The notes under the pieces were generated by a model. The model did no database searches, was not told the origin of the DNA, and saw only the letters and a program-made list of their open reading frames with translations. This document shows positions 8,965-17,824 of a DNA stretch of 64,000 nt, piece by piece. This DNA comes from Lujinxingia vulgaris. GTDB lineage: Bacteria; Myxococcota_A; Bradymonadia; Bradymonadales; Bradymonadaceae. Within the stretch, counting starts at the first letter, position 1. The number at the start of each line of letters is the position of its first letter. The stretch lies in the NCBI RefSeq assembly GCF_007997015.1, contig NZ_VOSM01000004.1:310001-374000 (forward strand), given 5' to 3'. A program made the position numbers and the translations under genes.

Positions 8965-9015
8965 CTTATCGTTCTCACCTCACGGCGCGCATAAGCGCCG
9001 CGGGCGTCGGGGCGA

Positions 9016-9654
9016 TCAGGTCTCGATCACGCCCACATTCTTATCGTCGCGCTTGTACACCACGTTGATCGCCTGGGTCTCGGCGTTGGTGAACACGAAG
9101 AACTGACGGTCTTCGAGAAGATCAAGCTGCAGCACCGCCTCATCAATGCTCATGGGCTTGGCCTCATAGAGCTTGTTGCGCAGCACCGAGACGCGACCCG
9201 ACGGGGTGTTGACCGTCTCCACCACCGGGGTCTCCTCGGCGGCCGAGGGCTCCGGATAGAGCTCGTAATCTTCGGCGAACTCGCTGTCGATCTCCGCCGC
9301 CGACTCCGCGGCGATCGGCGAGACAACCGCCATCTTGAACATCTTGGCCTGACCGTTGGTCGGCTTGTGGTCACGAAGGCGATCCTTGTGACGACGCAGC
9401 TGCTTCTCGATCTTGTCGAGCGCCAGGTCGATCGAGCTGTACATATCCTCGCTGCGCTCCGCCCCCTTCACCGTCAGGTTCTTGATCTGCAGCGTGAAGT
9501 CGGCGATGTGCCAGAACTTCTCGACGGTCATCACGACCGAGGCGTCGATCTTGCCCTGAACATACTTGTCGCAGATGCGCTCCAGCTTGGCCGTGGCGTA
9601 GTTGCGAAGCGATGCCGACGAATCCATGTTCCGGAAGGATACGTTTGCGTTCAT
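9016..9654 (-). CDS. hpf: Long-form ribosome hibernation-promoting factor
   Basis: The N-terminal half (residues 1-100) is a RaiA/HPF fold: it starts with NVSFRNMDSS and carries the basic helix DLALDKIEKQLRRHKDR. A variable linker (about 105-150) and a C-terminal dimerisation domain follow (PMSIDEAVLQLDLLEDRQFF to the end), which makes this the long form. Long HPFs pair 70S ribosomes into inactive 100S dimers in stationary phase. The gene follows rpoN on the same strand after a 194-base gap, the classic rpoN-hpf order of proteobacteria. A strong AAGGAG lies just before the ATG. The palindrome CATTCTAGAATG is 32-43 bases upstream of the start. Confidence 0.95.
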   Translation of the reverse strand: MNANVSFRNMDSSASLRNYATAKLERICDKYVQGKIDASVVMTVEKFWHIADFTLQIKNLTVKGAERSEDMYSSIDLALDKIEKQLRRHKDRLRDHKPTNGQAKMFKMAVVSPIAAESAAEIDSEFAEDYELYPEPSAAEETPVVETVNTPSGRVSVLRNKLYEAKPMSIDEAVLQLDLLEDRQFFVFTNAETQAINVVYKRDDKNVGVIET

Positions 9655-9685
9655 GAAGGACTCCTTCTTCGGGTAGATGATACTG

Positions 9686-9697
9686 CATTCTAGAATG
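9686..9697. promoter_or_regulatory. 12-bp palindrome upstream of hpf
   Basis: CATTCTAGAATG is a perfect palindrome in the AT-richer stretch directly upstream of the hpf ribosome site, where an operator or promoter would sit. No matching regulator is identified. Confidence 0.3.
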
Positions 9698-9848
9698 AGC
9701 CGATGACGTCTTGGACCACACGTCCGACAACCTCACCTGCGCTCGAAGGTCCAGCATAGTCCGAAACGCCAGCACCTACCAACCGTATTCGTTACAACTC
9801 GCACAGCAGACAAGCCCCCCCGCCGGCAGCCTCGGCCTTTTTTGTGGT

Positions 9849-11294
9849 TCAGAAGAGCTGCTTGCGTTTGCTGCTCGACAAAATCCCCATCATCTCCCGG
9901 TACTTGGCCACGGTGCGCCGGGCGATGTCGATCTCTTCTTCTTTCAAAAGTTCCACGATCCGCGCATCGCTCAGCGGCTTCTTCGGGTCCTCATGCGCGA
10001 CGATATCGCGGATCTTGGCCTTGACCGCCTCGCTGGCCAGATCATCGCCCCCCAGGTTGGTGATCGAGGAGTTGAAGAAGTATTTGAGCTCAAACACACC
10101 CCGCGGCGTATGCACGTACTTCGAGCTCGTCACACGGCTCACCGTCGACTCGTGCATCCCGATATCCTCGGCCACATCGCGCAGCACCAGCGGCTTGAGG
10201 TGCTCGACCCCCTTCTCAAAAAAGTCCCGCTGAAACTTGATGATGCTCTCGGTGACCTTCACGATCGTGTTCTGGCGCTGCTCAATGCTGCGGATCAACC
10301 AGAGCGCCCCGCGCAGCTTATCCTGGATATAATCCTTAACCTCGTCGCGCTCCCCCTCCTCCTTTTTGCGCGCGAGCTCCTTCTTATAGAAGTTCGAGAT
10401 GCGCAGCCTGGGCAGCCCATCCTCGTTGAGCACCGGCACCCACTCCCCGTCCAACTTCCGGATATAAATGTCCGGGGTGATGTAGCGCGGCTCATCATCG
10501 GAGTACGCGCGCCCCGGCCGCGGCTCAAAAAACGAGAGCGCCTTGGCCGCCTCGATCACCTCGTCGAGCTCCACCCCCTGAGCGCGGGCGATCTTCCCGT
10601 AACTCTTACGCTCCAGATCCGGGATATGCTCCTCGATCATCGCGTGCAGCAACCCGAACTCCGGATGATCTCGCCGCGCCTGGATCAACAGGCACTCGCG
10701 CAAATCACGCGCGGCCACCCCCACCGGATCGAAGGTCTGAATCAACGCCAGGATCCCCTCGACCCGATCCACCGAGGTGCCCGCATCTTCGGCGATCTCC
10801 TCCACGCTCACCGACGCCAGAAACCCCGACTCATCGAGGTTGCCGATCAGGAGCGCGCCCACGTACTCATCCTCCGGCGCAAGCTCCGCCAGGCGCAGCT
10901 GCTCCATCAGGTGATCGACCAGCGACTCACTCGTCGAGAGCGTCTGCTCAAGCCCGGGCAAATCCTCCCCGCGCATCCCCTTATAATGGTTGGTCGGACC
11001 GTCGGACCCGCCAAACTTCTCGGCGTAGGCCTCCCAATCCACCTCCCCCATATCCCGCTCATCGGCCCGAACCTCCGCCAACTCCTCGCGCCGATCCGAC
11101 TCCCGCTCGGCGGGCCCCTCCGACTCGTAAGGCTCCGGGATCTCTTCGAGCACCGGGTTTTCCACCATCTCCTGGCGAACCTCGGCAATCAGCTCCATGC
11201 GTGAGAGCTGCAAAAGCTTAATCGCCTGCTGCAACTGCGGGGTCATCCGCAGCTGCTGCGACATCTTCACTGATTGGCGCAGCTCCATCGCCAT
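9849..11294 (-). CDS. rpoN: RNA polymerase sigma-54 factor
   Basis: This 481-residue protein has all three sigma-54 regions. The Gln/Leu-rich activator region I is at the start (SQQLRMTPQLQQAIKLLQLS), an acidic region II follows, and region III carries the core-binding and DNA-binding parts. Region III ends with the RpoN box ARRTVAKYREMM near residue 458, which recognises the -24 element. Sigma-54 needs AAA+ enhancer-binding activators, none of which is in the window. An acidic insertion (about residues 45-105) is a little longer than usual. The start at 11294 is supported by GGGAGA upstream. hpf lies downstream on the same strand. Confidence 0.96.
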   Translation of the reverse strand: MAMELRQSVKMSQQLRMTPQLQQAIKLLQLSRMELIAEVRQEMVENPVLEEIPEPYESEGPAERESDRREELAEVRADERDMGEVDWEAYAEKFGGSDGPTNHYKGMRGEDLPGLEQTLSTSESLVDHLMEQLRLAELAPEDEYVGALLIGNLDESGFLASVSVEEIAEDAGTSVDRVEGILALIQTFDPVGVAARDLRECLLIQARRDHPEFGLLHAMIEEHIPDLERKSYGKIARAQGVELDEVIEAAKALSFFEPRPGRAYSDDEPRYITPDIYIRKLDGEWVPVLNEDGLPRLRISNFYKKELARKKEEGERDEVKDYIQDKLRGALWLIRSIEQRQNTIVKVTESIIKFQRDFFEKGVEHLKPLVLRDVAEDIGMHESTVSRVTSSKYVHTPRGVFELKYFFNSSITNLGGDDLASEAVKAKIRDIVAHEDPKKPLSDARIVELLKEEEIDIARRTVAKYREMMGILSSSKRKQLF

Positions 11295-11672
11295 ATGCGT
11301 CTCTCCCGTCTTCAGTCAGTCATCTCGAAGCGCCCGTTCCCACACCCCATTCTCCGGGTCAGGCTTCATCTCGCGGGGATTCCCGGCGCTCTCTACAGAC
11401 CTTCAGCGTATAAAATTGGCGTCCTCTTCGCAAGCTTCCGCACTTTTGGTACAGCTCTTGCTTAATAGTACCCACATCGAGTCGGGCGCGTAGCTCAGCC
11501 TCGACGTGAAGGCCGCCACATGCCCTCATTTTCCCTTGTACTGAGCGCATTTAACGACGTTTCGCTATCCCTGAGTCTCACGCGCCTCTCGGGCGCTGCT
11601 CCGGCACCATGACATCGATGTCAGAGCCTGGAGCAGGCCCACTTCATCGACCCTGTTTGTCTGGAGTTCCCC
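11295..11672. other. Divergent intergenic region between rpoN and a lipoprotein gene
   Basis: The 378 bases contain the promoters of rpoN and the downstream lipoprotein gene. Apart from the palindrome at 11598-11634 I see no defined element. A stretch at 11485 (GGGCGCGTAGCTCAG) resembles the start of a tRNA but has no cloverleaf after it. Short frames reading across it are not supported. Confidence 0.4.
11598..11634. promoter_or_regulatory. Perfect 14-bp palindrome within a larger imperfect hairpin
   Basis: TGACATCGATGTCA at 11610-11623 is a perfect palindrome. It is flanked by GCTCCGGC and GCCTGGAGC, which pair imperfectly and extend the symmetry. It sits 39-75 bases before the lipoprotein start at 11673, a typical operator position. 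The cognate regulator is unknown. Confidence 0.45.
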
Positions 11673-13874
11673 ATGAAGACCTCAATGAAATGGCTGGCCC
11701 CCCTTCTCCTGGCGATCCCGCTGAGCGCCTGCGGCGGCGACGAGCCCCCGCCCTTCGACGCGCGTGAGAACCTGCTCACCATCGAAGACCAGACCCCCGA
11801 AAACCCCTCGGAGATCATCGTCTCCGAAGTGCTCGCTGAGAGCGCCGGCTACGTGGTGATTCACGACGCCGATGAAGAAGGTGAGCTCGGCGAACCTCTC
11901 GGCGCCCTGCCGGTGGAGGCCGGCAGCGCCACCGACCTGACCATCGAGCTTGCCCGCCCGCTTCTCGACCAGGAACTCCTCTACGGCAGCCTCTACCTGA
12001 GCGAAGACAACGCCGAGACCTTCGAGCCCGACGACGCGCTCCTCGCCATCGACCGCGGTGAGCCGGTCCGCGTGCAGTTTACGGTGAGCATTGAGGTTGA
12101 AGAGATCGCCCCGGCGCTCGTCGTCGAAGATCAGATCGCCGATCCCATCAACGAGGTCGTCATCGCCGAAGTGGCCAGCGACGTCGACGCCTGGATCATC
12201 ATCCGCGCCGACGACGAGGGCACCCCCGCCGACGTCATCGCCAGCGCCCCGATTGAGGCCGGCACCTACGAAGACGTCCGCGTCGCACTCTCACGAGACG
12301 CCTTCGAGGGAGAGACCCTCCACGCCTCGCTGCACATCGACGCGGTCGCCGACGACGACTTCGACCCGGAGGCGGACATTGTTGTCATGGTGGATGAAGA
12401 GCCCCTCCAGGCCAGCTTCGTCGTCACCCTTCCCGAGCTTCAGCCGGTGGCCAGCATCAGCGTCGACAACCAGTCGGTGAGCTTTGAGGCCGCCGACAGC
12501 ATCGTGATCGCCGCGGCCAAACTCCAGGGTTTTGCCGGCTGGATCGCCATCTACGCCGATGAGGGCGGAGAGCCCGGCGAGCTGCTCGCCAGCGAACTTT
12601 TCTCCGCCGGTGAGCTTGAGAACATCACCATCGCGCTCGATGAAGCGCTGGCCGCCAACGCCACCCTTCACGCCCGTATCCACCAGGAGAGCCCGGCCGA
12701 CGGCAACTTCACCTTCGACGGCGAAAATGACGAAGATCCCATCGTCGTCGTCGACGAAGAGCCCGTCATGGCCACCTTTGATGTGACCCTCATCGATCCC
12801 TCCGCCCCGCAGCTCACCGCCGAAGATCAGCTCCTGGAGAGCCTGCCCCTCAACGAAGTCACCATCGCCGAACTCGTCTACGACCAGGCGGGCTGGCTTG
12901 CGATTTACGACGCCGAAGACACCATCCTCGGCGCCGTCGCCGTGGCCGCCGACCCGGCCGTCAAAGCCAACATCGTCGCCACCCTGGATCGCGACGTCGT
13001 CGACAATGAACTCCTGCGTGTGGTGCTGCACGCCGACGCCAACGCCGGCGACGCCTTCGACGCCCAGGCCGACCTCCCCGTGCTCGACGCCACCGAGACC
13101 GGCGTCGAGGCCAGCTTCACCGTCGAACTTCTGGAAAACAGCCTGGAAGCCCGCGACCAGGCCCTCAATGAAGTCTCCACCGAAGTGCGCATCGACGCGC
13201 TGCACGCCGCAGAAGACGTCATCCTGGAGATCTTTGCCGAGGCCGACGACAGCGTCCTGCTCGCCGAAGCCGCTCTCGGCTACGGCATCCACCAGGACAT
13301 CGCTCTGACCCTGGGTCGCCCCCTGGTCGATGGCGAGGTCATCGTCGCGCAGCTCTTCGTGCTCGAAGAAGGCGCCCGCGTGCCGGCCGAAGACGACGCC
13401 GGAAACCCGGTGCGCGTCACCTTCGAAGTCACCGTCCCCGACGGCACCCCGGCGGTCTTTCTCACCTTCAGCGCCAACAGCACCAACTACCGTGTCTCGG
13501 CGGTGCGCCCGGCCGGCTACGTCGACATCGTCAGCGGCGGCTCCGACGCCGACAACCCGACCATCACCCTCTTCAACGGCTGGCGCTACGGCATCAACAA
13601 CACCGTCTACAGCACTCACCCCCTGGAATTTGGCATCTACGACAACCCGCCCCTGGGTTTCCCCACCTTTAACGCGCTGCTCTCTCAGGACGGGAGCGGC
13701 TCCTACGATGACGACAGCCAGGTCAACCGCGTCGCCGACGGCCAGCGTCTCTGGTTTACCCTCAGCCAGGATCTGGTGGACGCCGGTCTCTCCACATACC
13801 GTTCTGGCGAGACGCCCGTCTTAATGCGCGGCGACATCACCATCGAAGACGCCCCCGCGCTCACCGAGCGTTGA
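11673..13874 (+). CDS. Multi-repeat lipoprotein, DUF7282-like domains with C-terminal cupredoxin-like region
   Basis: A short signal peptide ends in the clean lipobox LSAC (Cys20). About five homologous repeats of 90-115 residues follow (roughly 35-130, 130-245, 250-365, 368-485, 486-595). Each opens with a '.DQ......V.IA.V......WI.I.' strand pattern, continues with a 'G......V.L......' pair and ends 'V.A.F.V.L'. The pattern resembles DUF7282, known from haloarchaeal and bacterial surface proteins. The last 140 residues have a different cupredoxin-like pattern (LTFSANSTNYRVS, ITLFNGWRYGIN, HPLEF); copper ligands are not obvious. The protein is strongly acidic. GGAG precedes the ATG, and a strong terminator follows. 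It is probably a surface adhesion or matrix lipoprotein; this is inference. Confidence 0.75.
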   Translation: MKTSMKWLAPLLLAIPLSACGGDEPPPFDARENLLTIEDQTPENPSEIIVSEVLAESAGYVVIHDADEEGELGEPLGALPVEAGSATDLTIELARPLLDQELLYGSLYLSEDNAETFEPDDALLAIDRGEPVRVQFTVSIEVEEIAPALVVEDQIADPINEVVIAEVASDVDAWIIIRADDEGTPADVIASAPIEAGTYEDVRVALSRDAFEGETLHASLHIDAVADDDFDPEADIVVMVDEEPLQASFVVTLPELQPVASISVDNQSVSFEAADSIVIAAAKLQGFAGWIAIYADEGGEPGELLASELFSAGELENITIALDEALAANATLHARIHQESPADGNFTFDGENDEDPIVVVDEEPVMATFDVTLIDPSAPQLTAEDQLLESLPLNEVTIAELVYDQAGWLAIYDAEDTILGAVAVAADPAVKANIVATLDRDVVDNELLRVVLHADANAGDAFDAQADLPVLDATETGVEASFTVELLENSLEARDQALNEVSTEVRIDALHAAEDVILEIFAEADDSVLLAEAALGYGIHQDIALTLGRPLVDGEVIVAQLFVLEEGARVPAEDDAGNPVRVTFEVTVPDGTPAVFLTFSANSTNYRVSAVRPAGYVDIVSGGSDADNPTITLFNGWRYGINNTVYSTHPLEFGIYDNPPLGFPTFNALLSQDGSGSYDDDSQVNRVADGQRLWFTLSQDLVDAGLSTYRSGETPVLMRGDITIEDAPALTER

Positions 13875-13927
13875 TCGCCTTGTGGCAGCTTCGCGCCCAT
13901 CTTCTGTGAGACGGGCGCGTCTCCCCG

Positions 13928-13970
13928 GCCCGCCGCCGACCTCATCATGGTCGGCGGCGGGCTTTTTGTT
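13928..13970 (+). terminator. Strong rho-independent terminator
   Basis: GCCCGCCGCCGACC (13928-13941) pairs perfectly with GGTCGGCGGCGGGC (13949-13962) around a 7-base loop, followed by TTTTTGTT. It ends the repeat lipoprotein transcript. Confidence 0.93.
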
Positions 13971-14030
13971 GTGCGCGACCGCTTCCTTCTCTACCTTTCC
14001 CTGGTCCTCACACCTTTGCGGGAGTCCCCC

Positions 14031-14534
14031 ATGCCTGTTCGCGCTCTCTTTATCCTCTGCTCCACCGCGCTCGTCCTGATGCTCTCCGGCTGTCAGGAAA
14101 GCGAGCGGCTCCGCGACGTCAACGACTCCACCGGCCCCGGCGGGCTCGTCGGAAATAACTCCGGGGGCGACCGCGACACCGGCTCCGATGCCGGCGACGC
14201 AGGCGATGTGAGCGATGCGGGCGACACAGACGCCGACGCGCCGCAATTCTGTCAGCTGACCCCGCGCCCCGGCGCCAACCCCACCGTCGCCCCCTGCTGC
14301 TTCACCGACCAGGATTGCCAGAGCTCCAGCGCTCCAGGCGCCGAATACATGCGCTGCTACGCCAGCCTCTGCACCACCAACGGCGAAGGCGTCTGTCGCA
14401 TCCCCCCGGCCCTCGACGCTGACTGCTGGGACGACTCCGACTGCGACGCCGACCAGGAGTGCATCGACGCCTACGTGGGCACCTGCAACCAGCCCCTCAA
14501 CGACGAATACACCGGCATCTGCCGCGAGCGCTGA
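14031..14534 (+). CDS. Small Cys-rich lipoprotein with Asp/Gly/Ala tether
   Basis: I start at the ATG at 14031 because GCGGGAG precedes it and the product begins with a proper lipoprotein signal ending LSGC (Cys19). The upstream in-frame extension covers the preceding terminator and cannot be coding. The 167-residue product then has a Gly/Asn/Asp-rich tether (GDAGDVSDAGDTDADA) and a domain with twelve cysteines, including the motifs PCCFTDQDC and CWDDSDCDADQEC. Such repeated DC..D..C modules occur in many myxobacterial surface lipoproteins and probably form disulfide knots. The function is unknown. The gene is monocistronic and converges on the BrkB gene. Confidence 0.8.
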   Translation: MPVRALFILCSTALVLMLSGCQESERLRDVNDSTGPGGLVGNNSGGDRDTGSDAGDAGDVSDAGDTDADAPQFCQLTPRPGANPTVAPCCFTDQDCQSSSAPGAEYMRCYASLCTTNGEGVCRIPPALDADCWDDSDCDADQECIDAYVGTCNQPLNDEYTGICRER

Positions 14535-14617
14535 AACGCACGAAGTTCGCATACATAGCCGCTCATCGGGCATATAAGCGCCGCGTCTTCAGACCTCTCC
14601 CCCGGCAGATTTACGCC

Positions 14618-15604
14618 TTAAAGCGGGTCCTGCTCGTCGCGAAGTTTACGATGGGTACGCACCCGCTTTCGCCCCGGCTCGCGTTTGGCCTTCTCTTTCG
14701 GAGACTTCGCCCGGGGCGGCTCCAACTTCTGCGCCGTGCTCGGCTTTTCATACCAGGCCACACCGGCCCGGTCGGCCCGATCCAGCTCCGCGATTACCTG
14801 CGCCCCCAGCAACAAGATCACCGACGCCACCTCCATCGAGAGCAGCACGATCACCACCGTGGCCAGCGAGCCGTAGATCATGTTCACAAGCGAGATGCTC
14901 GTGAAATACCACACCATAATATGGCGCACGATCTCCCAGAGTACCGACGCCGTCAGCCCCCCCACCAATGCTCGCCGAAACGAGATCTCCGGCAGGGGAA
15001 GCACCCGGTAAATCGCCGCAAAAAGCAGCGTCAGCCCCACCACTCCCGACAGATAAAGCGCCACGCTGGTGGCCGTATCCATGCTCAGCTGCCACCCCAG
15101 CCAGGGCACCTCATAGGCCGCCCGGGGGATCGCGTCGAGCGCGGCGGTAAACGCCGTCAACGCCGTGATCGCCACCCCCATCACGCAGATAAACAGATAG
15201 GGCATCAGCACCGAGACCCACACCGAGCGCTTCACCGGCTCCTCGGGCTGATCGAAGATCACGTTGAGCGCATTCTCCAGCACCCGAAACGCGATCGAGC
15301 TGAAAAAGAGCAACACCAGCAAGCCCACCACCCCGATGAGCTCCTTCTGCTGCAGAAAGCCCTGGAGCGCGCGCACCAGAGACTCGCTCTGCCCCGGAGC
15401 GATCAGGCTCAGCTCCACCTGGATCGTCGAGAGCAGCAACGCCTCATCGACAAAGGTCGAGAAGAAGACCGCGATCAACGCAAAGAGCGGAATCACCGAG
15501 AGCAGGGTGTTGTAGGAGACCGCCCCGGCCAGAATCAGCCCGTTCTTCTCCCCGAAAAATCGCAGCAGTACGCGCAGCGCAAAGCGCAGCGTATGTCCGG
15601 GCAC
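14618..15604 (-). CDS. YihY/BrkB-family inner membrane protein
   Basis: The 328-residue protein shows the BrkB layout of six membrane helices, beginning with LILAGAVSYNTLLSVIPLFAL and continuing through conserved FRVLENALNVIFD, YRVLP and LLGAQVIAE segments. A basic tail (EKAKREPGRKRVRTHRKL) closes it. The family is widespread and lacks an agreed function; earlier RNase BN and serum-resistance labels are not secure. The GTG at 15604 has GAGGG upstream, but the frame stays open to 15685 (stop at 15686), so a slightly longer N-terminus from a rare start codon cannot be excluded. It converges on the small Cys-rich lipoprotein. Confidence 0.88.
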   Translation of the reverse strand: MPGHTLRFALRVLLRFFGEKNGLILAGAVSYNTLLSVIPLFALIAVFFSTFVDEALLLSTIQVELSLIAPGQSESLVRALQGFLQQKELIGVVGLLVLLFFSSIAFRVLENALNVIFDQPEEPVKRSVWVSVLMPYLFICVMGVAITALTAFTAALDAIPRAAYEVPWLGWQLSMDTATSVALYLSGVVGLTLLFAAIYRVLPLPEISFRRALVGGLTASVLWEIVRHIMVWYFTSISLVNMIYGSLATVVIVLLSMEVASVILLLGAQVIAELDRADRAGVAWYEKPSTAQKLEPPRAKSPKEKAKREPGRKRVRTHRKLRDEQDPL

Positions 15605-16122
15605 CCCCGGGAGCCCTCGAATCCAGCTGGTGATCTTCGCGTTCAGAACGTGTCCTTCGCCTGATCTCGTCGTGCTCAGCCAGCCTCACATCGAGCGGGC
15701 CTGTCTGCTGCCGGCCGCCGCGTCATGCTGACCCCTGGCATGTTTGCCTTCCCCGCGCCGACGACGCAAGGCGCATTCACCCGGGTCCGGCCCCTCCCCC
15801 GCCGCCCCACAGGAGAACTTCGCCCGAAGCCCTCGCGCACCTCGCAGACCAGGCTGCACGTCCAGGCCTGCCCGCTGGCGAAGAGAAACAACCCCGCATC
15901 GGCCATGGAATACCACTTCCACATCAACCACTTACATCACCACCCCATCCAAACACCTGCCCCTCACCGCCGCATCTCCCCATGCGCCCGGGGCACAATG
16001 TCCCACCAGGAGTTGCCGCGCGCTCGCGCCCTGTGCTACCTTCTTCGTATGACGTAACGCATTCGCTTCTGGCGCCTTTGCCTGATGCCCGCTGCCTCCC
16101 TGGCTGCGCGGCCACGAGGTTT
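15605..16122. other. Gene-poor stretch of about 520 bases
   Basis: This divergent region lies between the BrkB gene and a small unknown gene. Several overlapping frames of 60-110 codons are open on both strands, as expected at this GC content, but they are Pro/Arg/His-rich, share no ribosome site and resemble no family. I see no RNA gene or strong inverted repeat. Confidence 0.45.
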
Positions 16123-16635
16123 ATGATGTACGGCTATACGCTCAAGACGCTCGAACGCCACGTGCTCAGCCCGGCGCGCCGCCTTTTCGTCTACGATCAG
16201 ATGAAAGCCGTCGCCGCCGAGCATCAGCTCACCTCGCTCTGCCACCGCATTGACGAGGCCCACCGCCTCGACACCCTCAATGTCGAGCGCGCCACGCGCT
16301 GGCGCCAGTGGAGTCGCATGGAGCGCACCCACCCGGGCATCGTCTTCGCAGCCACCACCGCCGACGAGCTACGCGAGAGCGCCGCCCGCGGCCAGCAAGA
16401 GCTGCTCAGCCTGATCTACTTCATCGTGCACAGCGCCGCCTTCGATCATGGCGAGCTGCGCGATCGTCTGCTCGAGCCCCTCCATCAGCATATCCGCCGC
16501 CTGGAGCATTACGCCGATCGGGCCACCGATCAGGCCGCCTGCGTCGAGTCCCCCACCTCGCGCTCCGCCGACGAGCTCCCGACCCGCACCCGCGATCACG
16601 CCTTCGTCGACAGCCCCCCCTCCTCCATCCACTGA
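16123..16635 (+). CDS. Hypothetical helical protein, 170 residues
   Basis: I chose the ATG at 16123 because CGAGG lies 7 bases upstream and the frame upstream to 15982 looks non-coding. The product is mostly helical and rich in His, Arg, Glu and Leu, with two cysteines (in SLCHRID and QAACVES) and a disordered Ser/Pro-rich tail after about residue 135. There is no signal peptide or membrane segment. I recognise no family. It has its own terminator downstream (16671-16715), so it appears to be transcribed separately from the polyprenyl synthase gene that follows. Confidence 0.6.
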   Translation: MMYGYTLKTLERHVLSPARRLFVYDQMKAVAAEHQLTSLCHRIDEAHRLDTLNVERATRWRQWSRMERTHPGIVFAATTADELRESAARGQQELLSLIYFIVHSAAFDHGELRDRLLEPLHQHIRRLEHYADRATDQAACVESPTSRSADELPTRTRDHAFVDSPPSSIH

Positions 16636-16670
16636 GTCACCCGGCAGGCACCGCAGCCCCCCCGACCCTC

Positions 16671-16715
16671 AAGCCGCCTCCGGACCGCTATCGCTCCGCA
16701 GGCGGCTTTGTCTAT
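16671..16715 (+). terminator. Likely rho-independent terminator
   Basis: AAGCCGCCT (16671-16679) pairs with AGGCGGCTT (16700-16708), followed by a weak T-rich tract TGTCTATT. It lies 36 bases past the hypothetical gene at 16123. Confidence 0.65.
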
Positions 16716-16822
16716 TCTGCGCCCGACCCCCCCCCTGCCTTTTCGGTTGCACAAAGTTCAAAGGTTCTTAAACTTCGCACGATTGTTTACGCGGACTTAA
16801 ACCGCAACGCGAAGTGAACACC

Positions 16823-17824
16823 ATGTCTCAGACCGCCGCAAAGCCCCTCGCCAGCGACTTCCTCTCGCGCTTTGAGCGCCAGCTCCATCTGGCCTTCGAA
16901 GATCCTCGCCATGCAGGCAAACAACCCGAGGTGCTGCTGGAGGCCTGCCGCCACGTCTCCTTTGCCGGCGGCAAACGCATGCGCCCGCTGCTCGTCGATC
17001 ATTTCGGCGCCGCGCTTGATCTTCCCGAAGATGCCCGCATCCGCCTGGCGATCACCGCCGAACTCATCCACACCGCCAGCCTCCTGCACGACGATGTCGT
17101 CGACGAGGGCACCACCCGCCGCGGCAAACCCACCGCCAACGCCCGCTGGAACAACTCCGTGGCCGTGCTCGGCGGCGACCTCATGCTCTGCATCGCGCTG
17201 GAGCAGCTCGAAGACTACCCCCGCGAGGTCACCTTTGAGGCGGTGACGCTCGTGGCCGAGATGACCCGCGCGGCCATGCGCGAGGTCGACGCTCGCCAGG
17301 ACTCCACCTGGACTCTCCCGGAGTGGGAGGCCATCGCCCACGGCAAGACCGGCGCGCTTCTGGCCTTCTGCGGCACCGCCTCGGCCCGCGTCGCCGGCCG
17401 CACCGAGCTCATCGAGCGCCTCGGCCAGTGCGGACACCACCTGGGTCTGGCCTTCCAGATCACCGACGATCTCATCGACGTGGTCGGCCACCCCATCGAC
17501 ATCGGCAAAGATCGCCTGGCCGATCTGCGCAACAAAAATCCCTCCTTCCCCATCGCCCTTGCCCGCTCCTCCAACGAAGATTTCCGCCGCGCCCTTGACG
17601 AACTCTGGCAACGCGATGACTTATCAGAGGACGACGTGCAACGATTCGGCGCCTGGATCGTTGAGCTGGGCTGCGCAGACAAGACCCTGGCCACCGTCGA
17701 GGATCACCTCGACCGCGCCATGGACGCCTTAGGTCCCTTTGCCCACGGCCCCGGCGGCGAACATATCGCCGAGTGGGCCGCCCAGCTCCGCGCCCAGGCG
17801 CGCTGGAGTCTGGAGAGCCAATGA
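16823..17824 (+). CDS. Polyprenyl (isoprenyl) diphosphate synthase
   Basis: The 333-residue trans-prenyltransferase has the GGKRMRP diphosphate-binding motif, the first Asp-rich motif DDVVD (residues 90-94) followed by TTRRGKPTAN, and the second Asp-rich motif DDLID (215-219). It condenses isopentenyl diphosphate onto an allylic diphosphate. The length and the short gap in the first motif fit octaprenyl/heptaprenyl-type synthases that make quinone side chains, but chain length cannot be read safely from sequence. I prefer the ATG at 16823 over a GTG nine bases upstream because of GAAG spacing. Its stop overlaps the next ATG (ATGA), so the downstream regulator is translationally coupled. Confidence 0.92.
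   Translation: MSQTAAKPLASDFLSRFERQLHLAFEDPRHAGKQPEVLLEACRHVSFAGGKRMRPLLVDHFGAALDLPEDARIRLAITAELIHTASLLHDDVVDEGTTRRGKPTANARWNNSVAVLGGDLMLCIALEQLEDYPREVTFEAVTLVAEMTRAAMREVDARQDSTWTLPEWEAIAHGKTGALLAFCGTASARVAGRTELIERLGQCGHHLGLAFQITDDLIDVVGHPIDIGKDRLADLRNKNPSFPIALARSSNEDFRRALDELWQRDDLSEDDVQRFGAWIVELGCADKTLATVEDHLDRAMDALGPFAHGPGGEHIAEWAAQLRAQARWSLESQ

Noticed and set aside
11485-11560. tRNA-like start GGGCGCGTAGCTCAG
   Set aside because: The D-arm start looks right, but no anticodon arm, T-arm (GGTTC) or closing acceptor strand follows within tRNA distance.
12291-13619. 442-codon minus-strand frame
   Set aside because: Antisense shadow of the DUF7282-like lipoprotein; Gly/Val/Asp bias is the complement of the acidic repeats.
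15676-16057. Overlapping 60-110 codon frames on both strands in the gap before 16123
   Set aside because: No ribosome sites, no family resemblance, biased Pro/Arg/His composition, and they overlap each other.
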